Below are positions 1-9,600 of a stretch of 50,393 nucleotides of DNA, in pieces. The stretch's first letter is position 1. Each line of letters begins with the position of its first letter. The notes beneath the pieces are model-generated. The model was given only the letters and a program-made list of their open reading frames with translations, was not told where the DNA came from and did not search any database. The translations under genes were made by a program, and so were the position numbers. The stretch comes from a virus: positions 1-50,393 of the IMG/VR virus record IMGVR_UViG_3300008448_007039, one strand, 5' to 3'.

Positions 1-1
1 T

Positions 2-2749
2 ATTTTTATAATACATAGCAATGGTCAGTCTTGGGTTGAGTTAGGAAAAGAAGGTACCATTGATATGTTCTGCACTAATAGTTTTAATGTAAGAACACAG
101 GGTGATATTAATTTACATGCCGACAATAATATAAACATTCATGCTAAAAAGAAGTTAAATTTAAAAGCAGAAGATATATATCTTGAATCTGAAAAAAGCA
201 CTAGTTGTAAGATAGGAACTGATTACAAGGTACAAACTACAGGTAAATATCATTTAAAAGTAGGAGATGTAATGTCTCTAGCGTCTGGCGGTGCCGCATC
301 ATTTCTTAGTACGAACACAACCTTTATTAATGGTAGTAGAATCAATTTAAATACCGGTGAAGGTCCAGTACCAGATGAAGTAGCACCTATACCAGAAATC
401 GTTCATACAGATACCTTATTTGATAGTGTTAAAGGATTTTTAGCAGCTCCCGGAGCATTACAAAGTATAACTACTAGAACTCCTGCTCATGCACCGTGGA
501 TAAACGCGAATCAAGGTGTCAATATTCAAACTAATTCTAATTCAGATAGTGCATTAGCATCAGCACCTTCTTCCGAAGTAGCAAAGGTTAATAATGTATC
601 GGCATCTACTCCGCCCGTATCAACTTTATCTTCGGCCGCATTATCAACTGTGCCGGCTATGCCTTCAGTAAGTAGTAGCATAAACCCACAAACTACCGGT
701 GCAATAGTAGGTGCTATGGCAACTAATGTAGCGACTGGTCCGGCAGCGGCCGCTGCCGCGGCTGGAATAGGATCAATACCCACAACAAATGGAATACAAG
801 CAGTAGTGGGTAAATTTGCACAAACACCTGCACAATTAGAATCAGCCGGCATTCTTAAGCCAGGCTCATCTTCAATGGTTAATGCTTTAGTAGAAAAGGG
901 TACCTCTTTAACTCAAGCGTTCCCTCAAAATATATTTACTGGACAAGCAGGCATAACGAATATCACTGGATTCATGAACAGTGCTTCTGCACAAATTGAA
1001 AGTGTGACTACTAATTTACAAAAAGCACAAACTAGTCTTACTAATGTAGGTGTATTAACAGGCAAAGAATCTCCTACTGCAATTGCAGGATTAGTAATGG
1101 CAGGAGTAACGTCAGGTATTAATGATACTGTCAATGCTGTAAAAAATGTAGGGTCTAATATAGCAAAAGGATTAGGTTTAAGTTCCGTGGGGTCTCAGAA
1201 CCCTACGTTAACTGCAATGAACGCAGGAAATTTTGCTGCGAATGCAGCACAAAGTAGTATAGGTGGTCTGGCCCCAATAATTAATACTATTCTACCTGTT
1301 GCAGGCTTAATAGGAGGTGTTAAGTTACAACAAAAAGGCGCAGTAGCAGCAGCATTTGCTACAGTAGCAGCATCATTAGGAACATTAAGCAAACCTAATA
1401 CAACTGATCCTTTAAAGGCAGCGGCAGGATTAATTAGTAAAACTGGTCAAATATTAGGTGGAAAAGTAGGTGCTACAACTAATGCACTAACAGGAGGATT
1501 AAATTCTTTATCTCAATTAGCAAGCGGAAAAGGCTCCTTCACTCAACAATTGTCTAGTGTTAGCAATATAGTAGGTAGTATAGGTAAAATAGGTGCCATT
1601 ACTGGAAATAGTTCTCTTGCAAAAACAGCAAGTTCACTAACTAAGTCGATATCAAAAGCAGGTGCAATAACTAATAATTTGTCTACAATAAACAAAGGGT
1701 TATCTGCCATCTCACTAGCCTCTGATCCTAGACAAACATTAGGTGGCATAACAAGTATTTTAGGTGCAGCAGGCCGAACAGGTTCAATATTGGGAAATAC
1801 CGGCATTGCTAAAACAGCACTATCTCTAAGTAAAGTCACTACAAACTCATCAAAAATACTTTCGGCAGTAAATGCTCTGTCATCTAGTAAAGATATAAAT
1901 CAAACACTAGGAGCGGCTGGAAGCATACTTAGTTCGGTGAATAATATATCTAAGGCTGTGAGTGGTAATAGTAAAAGCACCGGACTGTTTAAAATACCCG
2001 GCGGATCACTTAGTGTAGGATCATTAGTAAATGCTTCATTAGGTTCTATAGGAATACCAAAAAATCCTGCACTAGGAAGTGTGATTTCCGGTGCAGTAAC
2101 GTCTGCTATCAATCAAGTGGCTTTTCCAAAAGTTATGAAAAATACTTTAGGTGGCATTACAAGCGGTACTACTCCTTCTACTCCGATGATTGCGGGATTG
2201 GCGACAGGCGTCAATAATTTAGCAGGTGGATTTGCGTCAGCTGCCAGCGGAGTATCATCATCAATACAGTCAGGAATTCAAGGCTTAGCAGGTATGACTT
2301 TGGGAGGTCTATCTTCTGCTGCATCCGGGGCATTAAGTTCTACTTTATCTTCAATTGGTTTTGGCGGTGCAAATGCTCTTAAAATTGCGACAGCCGCAAT
2401 AGATACTAATGATGTACTAGCAATAAATTCACAAGTAAATGCGGTGATAGAGGATAGTAGGGTACCAAAACCGGTATTTGGTGATTTAGATAAAGACTCG
2501 GCTGCTGAGTTAGAATCAATATTACAAAAAAATGAAGAGGTTGGTAATTTGTTATCGGAACTGGATAGTTTGCAGACAGATATAGATGAGTTACGAGAAA
2601 ACTATTATAACTTAGAACAATCTTTGCCACCGGGCGATCCTTCGATAAACGAAGCAAAAACACAATGGACAGAATCAGTAGATCAATACTTACAAGCATT
2701 GGATGCAATTAGTAATTTGATCAATGATGATACTAATGGAACAGAATAA
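2..2749 (+). CDS. gp5: Baseplate central spike protein, gp5-like (5' end outside window)
   Basis: The frame is open from base 2, so the start lies before the window; 915 residues are visible. The first 120 or so show alternating short beta-strand repeats (for example QGDINLHADNNINIHAKKKL), typical of the triple-stranded beta-helix of T4 gp5 and VgrG spikes. The lysozyme and OB parts, if present, would lie upstream. A very long Ala/Ser/Gly/Thr-rich stretch follows, with a poly-Ala run, hydrophobic helices and two loosely similar units of about 60 residues (about 1562-1920). An acidic coiled-coil-like tail ends the protein (about 2482-2740). T4 gp5 has no such extension, so this part may have a tape-measure-like or membrane-contact role (inference). 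It is followed 8 bases later by the gp25-like gene, which supports the spike assignment. Confidence 0.72.
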   Translation: MFIIHSNGQSWVELGKEGTIDMFCTNSFNVRTQGDINLHADNNINIHAKKKLNLKAEDIYLESEKSTSCKIGTDYKVQTTGKYHLKVGDVMSLASGGAASFLSTNTTFINGSRINLNTGEGPVPDEVAPIPEIVHTDTLFDSVKGFLAAPGALQSITTRTPAHAPWINANQGVNIQTNSNSDSALASAPSSEVAKVNNVSASTPPVSTLSSAALSTVPAMPSVSSSINPQTTGAIVGAMATNVATGPAAAAAAAGIGSIPTTNGIQAVVGKFAQTPAQLESAGILKPGSSSMVNALVEKGTSLTQAFPQNIFTGQAGITNITGFMNSASAQIESVTTNLQKAQTSLTNVGVLTGKESPTAIAGLVMAGVTSGINDTVNAVKNVGSNIAKGLGLSSVGSQNPTLTAMNAGNFAANAAQSSIGGLAPIINTILPVAGLIGGVKLQQKGAVAAAFATVAASLGTLSKPNTTDPLKAAAGLISKTGQILGGKVGATTNALTGGLNSLSQLASGKGSFTQQLSSVSNIVGSIGKIGAITGNSSLAKTASSLTKSISKAGAITNNLSTINKGLSAISLASDPRQTLGGITSILGAAGRTGSILGNTGIAKTALSLSKVTTNSSKILSAVNALSSSKDINQTLGAAGSILSSVNNISKAVSGNSKSTGLFKIPGGSLSVGSLVNASLGSIGIPKNPALGSVISGAVTSAINQVAFPKVMKNTLGGITSGTTPSTPMIAGLATGVNNLAGGFASAASGVSSSIQSGIQGLAGMTLGGLSSAASGALSSTLSSIGFGGANALKIATAAIDTNDVLAINSQVNAVIEDSRVPKPVFGDLDKDSAAELESILQKNEEVGNLLSELDSLQTDIDELRENYYNLEQSLPPGDPSINEAKTQWTESVDQYLQALDAISNLINDDTNGTE
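1562..1920 (+). repeat. Degenerate two-unit repeat inside the spike extension
   Basis: Two units of about 60 residues follow each other in the spike gene. Both have the order (V/L)G-(S/A)-x-G-(K/R)-x-G-x-I-x-GN, then (L/I)AKTA-SL, then a Ser-rich stretch, then QTLG-(G/A). Similarity is at protein level and was aligned by eye. The repeat suggests growth of the extension by internal duplication. Confidence 0.5.
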
Positions 2750-2752
2750 ATA
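2745..2752 (+). promoter_or_regulatory. Possible T4-type late promoter octamer (AATAAATA)
   Basis: AATAAATA overlaps the stop codon of the spike gene and lies just before the gp25-like ATG at 2758. It fits the NATAAATA form of the T4-like late promoter. If used with T4 geometry, transcription would start at about the ATG, giving an almost leaderless message. In AT-rich DNA a chance match is quite possible. Confidence 0.3.
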
Positions 2753-2757
2753 AATAT

Positions 2758-3207
2758 ATGCCACAATATATAGGATTTAGCACTATAAATGCATGTCAAC
2801 CCAAGACAACTAATCTACCTACCGGCAATAACGGTGGCGTGGGCTCATTACTACAAGGTGTGAATCCTGGCAAAAAATTCAGACTTACTGATGAAGCCGT
2901 GGTAATACGCGATTTCATTAATGCCTTAAATATCCCTCAAGGGCAAAAAGTAGGTCAACCGTCTTATGGCACAACACTGTATTCATTTGTTTTTGAGCCT
3001 AATACTGCTGATAATCAATTTAAATTAGAAACCGAAATAAAACGAGTAGCAAGTTTAGATTCTAGATTGAATGTGAATGAATTAAAAGCATTTACCTTAG
3101 AGAATGGTATCCTATTAGAAATAGAGATATCAGTATCACCATTCAATCAAGCAAGATTATTAAATTTATTCGTTGATCAGCGCACAAATAGCGCGTATAT
3201 ACAATAA
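2758..3207 (+). CDS. gp25: Baseplate wedge protein, gp25-like
   Basis: This 149-residue protein belongs to the GPW/gp25 family, the small sheath-initiating wedge component that joins the inner baseplate to the contractile tail sheath. Support comes from the central pattern FRLTDEAVVIRDFINALN, then GQPSYGTTLYSFVFEPN, then EIKRVASLDSRLNVNEL, and a C-terminal strand ILLEIEISV, which match the family's compact alpha/beta fold. T4 gp25 is 132 residues; the extra length is mostly an N-terminal segment of about 40 residues. No strong ribosome-binding site is visible. The gene lies between gp5-like and gp6-like genes, as expected for a T4-type baseplate cluster. Confidence 0.88.
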   Translation: MPQYIGFSTINACQPKTTNLPTGNNGGVGSLLQGVNPGKKFRLTDEAVVIRDFINALNIPQGQKVGQPSYGTTLYSFVFEPNTADNQFKLETEIKRVASLDSRLNVNELKAFTLENGILLEIEISVSPFNQARLLNLFVDQRTNSAYIQ

Positions 3208-3223
3208 TTCTAAAAAAGTACCA

Positions 3224-3250
3224 TTTTTAAGTATGATAAATACTTAAAAG
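3224..3250 (+). promoter_or_regulatory. Late-promoter-like GATAAATA centred in an inverted repeat
   Basis: Bases 3227-3234 (TTAAGTAT) and 3240-3247 (ATACTTAA) are perfect inverted complements around a 5-base loop GATAA. The stem extends by two T-A pairs and a T-G pair to 3224-3250. The octamer GATAAATA (3235-3242) forms the loop and the start of the right arm. A T4-type late start would fall near 3248, leaving a leader of about 15 bases to the gp6 ATG. The hairpin could instead protect the 3' end of the upstream message. Confidence 0.45.
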
Positions 3251-3262
3251 AGATATAAACCT

Positions 3263-6200
3263 ATGGCGACAAGTTCACGACAATCAGCATTATTTGGAGT
3301 AAACGATTGGCAGGCTATATACCAAACGTTTAGAGAAGCCGATTTTAGAAGTTATGATTATGAGACTTTACGTAAAAGTTTCATAGATTACTTACGATCT
3401 TACTATCCTGAAACATATAATGATTATATAGAATCCAGCGAATTTATTGCTTTGTTGGATGTTATAGCATTCATGGGGCAAGGTTTGGCTTTTAGAAACG
3501 ACCTCAATGCTAGAGAAAACTTTATCGATACTGCTGAAAGACGAGATAGTGTTATAAAATTAGCAAATTTAGTAAGTTACACTCCCAAAAGAAATTTGGC
3601 AGGTCAAGGTTATATTAAGGTAGTCAGTATACAAACTACACAAAATATTACAGATTTGAATGGTATCAATTTAAGTAATCTTCCTATATTATGGAATGAT
3701 CCTGCAAATCCAAATTGGCAAGAACAATTTAATACTATTATTAATGCTGCATTAATTGACGCACAAAAAATAGGAAGACCTGCCAATGTCTCAGAAATTT
3801 TAGGAGTTACTACTAGTGAATATTCACTCAGGATTCCTTCTAGTGCATTACCTATAATACCATTTAATACCTCAGTTGACAATATTAATATGGGATTTGA
3901 ATTGGTTAGTGTTAGTAGTGTCGATTCAGATAGCATTTACGAATTACCACCTGCACCAAGTGGAAGATTCAATATATTATATAGAAATGATAAATTAGGT
4001 TTTGGAAGTCCAAATACAGGATTCTTTTTATATTTCAAACAAGGTTCATTGCAAAATGTTGATTTTACATTAGAACAACAGATATCTAATCAGGTTATTA
4101 ATATAGATATAGAGGGCGTGAATAATGAAGATACATGGTTGTATCAATTAAATCAGAATAATGGTCTTAGAACTTTATGGACTAAAGTAGAAAATATATA
4201 TGCAAATGCATATCTACAAACAGAAACATCTAATAAAACTATATTCTCTGTAAACTCTAGATTTAATGATCAAGTTAGTTACATTTTTGGCGATGGAGTA
4301 TTCAGTCAAATACCAGTAGGTACCTTTAGAGCATATGTAAGAGCCGGCAATGCACTTACATATACTATTGATCCTTCTGAAATGCAAGGTGTTAATGTTG
4401 TCTTTACTTATCTCAATAGACTAGGTAAAACTGAAACATTAACATTAGGTTTAAGTTTACAATTACCTGTATCTAATGCTCAATCTAGAGAGCCTTTAGC
4501 ACAAATAAAACAGCGAGCACCCACTAGATATTATACTCAAAATAGAATGGTTAACGGTGAAGATTATAATAATTTTCCATATACATTGTACAGTTCTATA
4601 ATAAAATCTAAAGCAATCAATAGATCAAGTATAGGTGTTAGTAAAAATTTAGATATACTTGATCCTACTGGAAAGTATTCTAGTTTAGATAGCCTAGCAA
4701 CCGACGGAGCATTATGGCAAAACACCGATAACGGATATTTGGCATTAACCATCAATACGATCGGAAATATAATAACATTTTTGACAGATACTGTGGGTAG
4801 TGCATTATCTAGTACTAGAGTAGTTCAATATTATACACAAAATTTCTCTTCGTATAATATAAACTCTGCATCAGGAGATGGAACTGTGTACTGGAGAACC
4901 AGTACTGTAGATACAAATTCAATAACTGGATACTTCTATAATATTATAGATAATACCGAGTACCCCATCCCAATTGGTTCGTATTCTTCTTTGAATGCCA
5001 AATATATAACTAATGGGTCTCTTATAAAAATAATCGCCCCGGTCGGTTATTATTTTGATGAAAATAATAGACTAGTGGCAGGAATACCCGGACCTAGTAA
5101 TCAAACATATATATGGACTACTGCATTATCTATAATAGGCGATGGCTATAATAATGGTGAAGGTAACTTTACTAACGGAACAGGCCCGGTAACTCTAAAT
5201 GGCTATGTACCAAATGGATGTATCATCACTACTGTATTACCTAGTTTTGATAATTCATTGTCAAATGAAATTGTGCAAGAATGTATAATCAGAATGGAAT
5301 TACAGCAAGACTTTAGTCTAGTGTTTAACAATTCATTATCTATTTTACAAGATAGATGGAGTATTCAATCATTTGATGATAATAATTGGTTTATAAAATT
5401 TGAGAGTTTATCAAATAGTAGATATACTATAACTTATAGATCATTACGTTACTATTTTGGTAGTGTAAAAGATACTAGGTTTAGTTTTGATAGAAATCAA
5501 TTAGTATACGACCCACTTAGTGGGAAAATATTACAGGATTTTGTTAAGATTTTATCTACCAATACACAGCCCAATAGCAATTATCCTTTATCTAAAAATA
5601 TTACAGTAAATGTAGTAGGGCAAACTGTTGAAAGTGATGGATATATAAATGATTTTGAAATAGAAGTGGCTAGTAATGACATCAATAATAGAGGATTAAC
5701 GGTAAATCCAAATTTCTTTTCAGAAGTTACTGGATACAACATCACAGGGTCTAATACAGGTATATATGTATTTTTTGAAATAGTAGAAGATGCAATAAGT
5801 TTGTCAAGGGCACAAATTGTACCTTCAGCGGATATTACTCAGTATCAAACTAAAACAGACATTGAAGTAGTGAAATATGATTATCCATTAGGAAGATTAT
5901 TTTATGCATACGGCGACAATAAATTTTACAAAACAGTACAAGATCAAACAGTAAATACGCCCTTTTATGTATTAGTAGAACAACCGCAATATTATATTAG
6001 ATCAGGAAGACAAGGATTACAGTATCAATATAGACATAATAGTGGCAATACTACCAGAATCGATCCTGCTACAACTAATATTATTGATTTGTATGTAGTC
6101 ACTCAAAGTTATTATACTGCATATCAAAATTATATTCAAGACAGTACTAATACTATACCTATGCCAAGTAGACCCACAATTAATGAATTAACCGATTCAT

Positions 6201-6631
6201 ACAGTAAACTAAATAATTATAAGATGTTAAGTGATAGCGTTGTATTAAACAGTGTAATATTCAAACCTTTGTTTGGACCCAAAGCAAGTCCCAACCTTAG
6301 AGCAACTATAAAAGTAATTAAAAATGCTAATACTAAAGCAAGCGATAGTGAAATCAGAACATCAGTGTTAACTACCATGAATAATTATTTTAATATTAAT
6401 AATTGGAGTTTTGGAGACACTTTCTATTTTTCAGAACTAAGTGCTTTTTTACATGAGCAATTGGGTGAATTAATAAGTTCAGTAGTATTAGTTCCAAACG
6501 ATCCTACTATGAGATTTGGAGACTTGTATGAAATAAAATCTGCTCCCTATGAAATTTTTGCCAATGCAGCAACGGCTAATGATATATTAGTGATAGCAGC
6601 ACTAACTCCAACTGAATTACAAATTGCATAA
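3263..6631 (+). CDS. gp6: Baseplate wedge protein, gp6-like
   Basis: This 1,122-residue protein resembles T4 gp6, the core wedge subunit that forms the inner baseplate ring and whose core is related to the J-type baseplate proteins of other contractile systems. The N-terminus (DFRSYDYETLRKSFIDYL, then YNDYIESSEFIALLDVIAFM, then FRNDLNARENFIDTAERRDS, about residues 26-100) is the hallmark of gp6 in aquatic T4-like phages. Around residues 417-450, APTRYYTQNRMVNGEDYNNF is the J-like stretch where an 'x-T-x-x-DY' signature is expected. The C-terminal end (GDLYEIKSAPYEIF) is also typical. It is much longer than T4 gp6 (660 aa) because of beta-rich insertions. A weak AAGAGA lies 10-15 bases before the ATG. 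Confidence 0.87.
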   Translation: MATSSRQSALFGVNDWQAIYQTFREADFRSYDYETLRKSFIDYLRSYYPETYNDYIESSEFIALLDVIAFMGQGLAFRNDLNARENFIDTAERRDSVIKLANLVSYTPKRNLAGQGYIKVVSIQTTQNITDLNGINLSNLPILWNDPANPNWQEQFNTIINAALIDAQKIGRPANVSEILGVTTSEYSLRIPSSALPIIPFNTSVDNINMGFELVSVSSVDSDSIYELPPAPSGRFNILYRNDKLGFGSPNTGFFLYFKQGSLQNVDFTLEQQISNQVINIDIEGVNNEDTWLYQLNQNNGLRTLWTKVENIYANAYLQTETSNKTIFSVNSRFNDQVSYIFGDGVFSQIPVGTFRAYVRAGNALTYTIDPSEMQGVNVVFTYLNRLGKTETLTLGLSLQLPVSNAQSREPLAQIKQRAPTRYYTQNRMVNGEDYNNFPYTLYSSIIKSKAINRSSIGVSKNLDILDPTGKYSSLDSLATDGALWQNTDNGYLALTINTIGNIITFLTDTVGSALSSTRVVQYYTQNFSSYNINSASGDGTVYWRTSTVDTNSITGYFYNIIDNTEYPIPIGSYSSLNAKYITNGSLIKIIAPVGYYFDENNRLVAGIPGPSNQTYIWTTALSIIGDGYNNGEGNFTNGTGPVTLNGYVPNGCIITTVLPSFDNSLSNEIVQECIIRMELQQDFSLVFNNSLSILQDRWSIQSFDDNNWFIKFESLSNSRYTITYRSLRYYFGSVKDTRFSFDRNQLVYDPLSGKILQDFVKILSTNTQPNSNYPLSKNITVNVVGQTVESDGYINDFEIEVASNDINNRGLTVNPNFFSEVTGYNITGSNTGIYVFFEIVEDAISLSRAQIVPSADITQYQTKTDIEVVKYDYPLGRLFYAYGDNKFYKTVQDQTVNTPFYVLVEQPQYYIRSGRQGLQYQYRHNSGNTTRIDPATTNIIDLYVVTQSYYTAYQNYIQDSTNTIPMPSRPTINELTDSYSKLNNYKMLSDSVVLNSVIFKPLFGPKASPNLRATIKVIKNANTKASDSEIRTSVLTTMNNYFNINNWSFGDTFYFSELSAFLHEQLGELISSVVLVPNDPTMRFGDLYEIKSAPYEIFANAATANDILVIAALTPTELQIA

Positions 6632-6641
6632 GTGAGATAAT

Positions 6642-9600
6642 ATGTCCGCAAGAATAAGAACTTTAGATTTTTTACCAGAAGTATTCAAAACAAAAACTAA
6701 CGCTCAATTTTTGGCTGCTACGTTAGATCAAGTGGTAGCGCAACCTGAAATAAAGAAAATTCAAGGTTATATAGGTAGCAAAGTTGGTTATGGAATAAAT
6801 GCTAAGGATTATTATGTCACTGAGCCTACTAAAACTAGGACAGAATATCAATTAGACCCAAGTATAATATTTAAAAAATCAAATGAAAATACCGCAAAAG
6901 ATTTCATTACATATCCTGGCGTATTGGATGCACTGAAATTAGAAGGTGGTATCGTTGAGAATAATAATAGGTTATTTAATAGTCAATTTTATTCATGGGA
7001 TAGTTTCACTAATTTAGATAAGGTAATAAACTATAATCAATATTATTGGCTTCCAGAAGGTCCGGCTAGTGTAGTGGTCACTAACGATATCGTTTATTAT
7101 TCCAATGATTATACTATAACTGACAATCCCACTACATATACTGTCACTTCAGTAGATGAATCTGTAGGGTCGGTCAATCCTACTTTAACTTTCCTTCGTG
7201 GCGGAACATATACTTTTCACGTAAATCAATCTACTGCATTTTGGATACAAGGGGAACCTGGTACAACTGGATTTAGCGTTGCACAACCCAATATGCAGAC
7301 TAGAGACATTCTAGGAGTAACTAACAATGGAATTGACCAAGGGATAGTAACATTCACTGTTCCGCAAAAAGATGCTCAGTCAGAATATGATTTTCCAGGA
7401 AATAATTTAGTTGACGTTATTAGCAATATACCATTTAATCAATTAAATGGTTCTAGAGTCTCTGATTTAATTAATGGAGTAGACAACGTAACTCTATTGA
7501 ATGGGCTTACTGTAATGTTTTATAATACAGGTGTGCCTTCAGAAATAGGATATATATCTAACTTTTTTGATTACACTTCATATGATTATAATAACGATAT
7601 AACAAATCTTTTAACAGTTTCAATTACTGACACCAATGCAGTAACCAATGAAATTACGTGTAATAGTACTGCAAACTTATCAGTAAATAATACAATTATT
7701 TTTACAGGTGCTCCTGTTGGAAACTTAACCATATATTCAGGTGGATCCCCATACACTATATTTTACATCAAAGAAATAACAGGACCTACAACATTTATTA
7801 TATCATCTGAATTAGATTTTTATAATCCTGTTGTTTCTTCAGAAATTGAATCAGGAAGACAATACAAAATTGTTTCTTTGGGGACAACTGATTTTACTTT
7901 AATAGGTGCTGCTAGCAATACAGTAGGTTTAATTTTTACTGCAACTGGCTCAGGCATTGGCACTGGCACTGCTACATTAGATAGCACATATCAGTTAATA
8001 ACTGATACTGGTTTGACAACCGGCGTCATAAATCAAGGTGAATACGAACAAGGATACTATACTAATGTAAACGATTACTTTTATAAAATAACATACGTCG
8101 GTGATCCTTCTGATCCAGTTATACGATTGACTGAACATTCTACCATACCAACAAGTCAAAAAATAACAGCGGTATATGGTTTAGAGTACATTTCAAGAAG
8201 TTTTTATAGAAACAGTTTAGGTTATATTAATATAATACCTTATTTAAGTGCTCAACTAGACACATTATATTATCAAGATGGATCTAGTGCATCTAAGGTT
8301 GGTAAAATAAGACTAATAGAAAACAATCTAACCAATTCACTAGATGTTGATTTAGATATATTAGGTAAAGATCAGTTTACTTCTACCAATGGGGTTGTAT
8401 TTACTAATGGCCTTAAAGTCAATTTTCAAGGTGATGTTGTACCTAGTAGTTATCTAAATGGAGAATACTATGTAGAAGGGGTAGGAACAGCAATAGAATT
8501 GATTCCTACTACTGATTTTGTTACTCCAGAAAAATATACATCTACTAGTTATGTAGCATGGGATACTATGCCATGGGACAGTACAGCATGGGAAGGTAAT
8601 TCATATATACCTACAATTCCTGAGTACATTACTATTGCTAGAAATTCAATTGATAAAAATGCATGGTCTAGAGGAAATAGATGGTTCCATATTGATGTTA
8701 TTAATGCGACTGCACTATATAACAATAATCCTCAACTAGTCACCGTATACACTGGTTTAGATAATAAAGCAAAAAGACCTATTATTGAATTTTATCCAAA
8801 TTTAAAATTGTTCGATAATGGAGTGCAAGGTAAATCATCAGTAGATTTTGTTGATATACGGACTACTGATGCATTTACTTACGTATCCGGTCAGCAAAAT
8901 TATTATCCAGATATAGAGGTATATTCTGAATATACCGGAACTATTTCTAGTGTTAATTACATTGCATATAGACAAATAATATCAGGAAATAATACTACTG
9001 GTATATTTGACACGGATACCGGGTATGACACGACTGGATTTAGACTTAATGATCTAATAGTTTTTGATGATATAACTCCCACATCCGGCATCACAGCAGG
9101 TGCACCGTATTATATCTCAGAAATTGTATCTAGTACTGAATTTAAGATATCTTCTTCTAAAAACGGAAATAGTGTAATCCCTAATATTTTAATAACAGGT
9201 CCTTATGCATTTACATGGTACCCACAGAGTACTACTTTGTCTATCGATGCAGATGCTATCGTGGGAAATCTATCAGTAGGGCAATACATAACAGATTCTA
9301 CTAATGTATTACCTAGAAATTCTCAAGTTTTAGAAATCTCAGGAACAAGTACACTTACAGTAACAATAGGGTGGGATATATTATCTACCTATTTTACGAC
9401 CCAAACTAATTCATCAATTGTTGCTAGTGACACTACTGTAGATAATTATGCACTATTTGATGGTGCAAGAATAGTTTTTTCAGCTGACATGAATACTAAA
9501 AATAAGATTTATGTGAGCAGAATTTCTAAAGTTTCATCATCATCCCCTGCATTAATCACCTTATACGAAGCAGAAGATGGCGATGTATTACCTGACCAAC

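Noticed and set aside
526-2708. Several minus-strand open frames of 65-108 codons inside the spike gene
   Set aside because: They mirror the repetitive low-complexity coding sequence, have no ribosome-binding sites and lack recognisable protein features; all gaps and overlaps fit the + strand genes.
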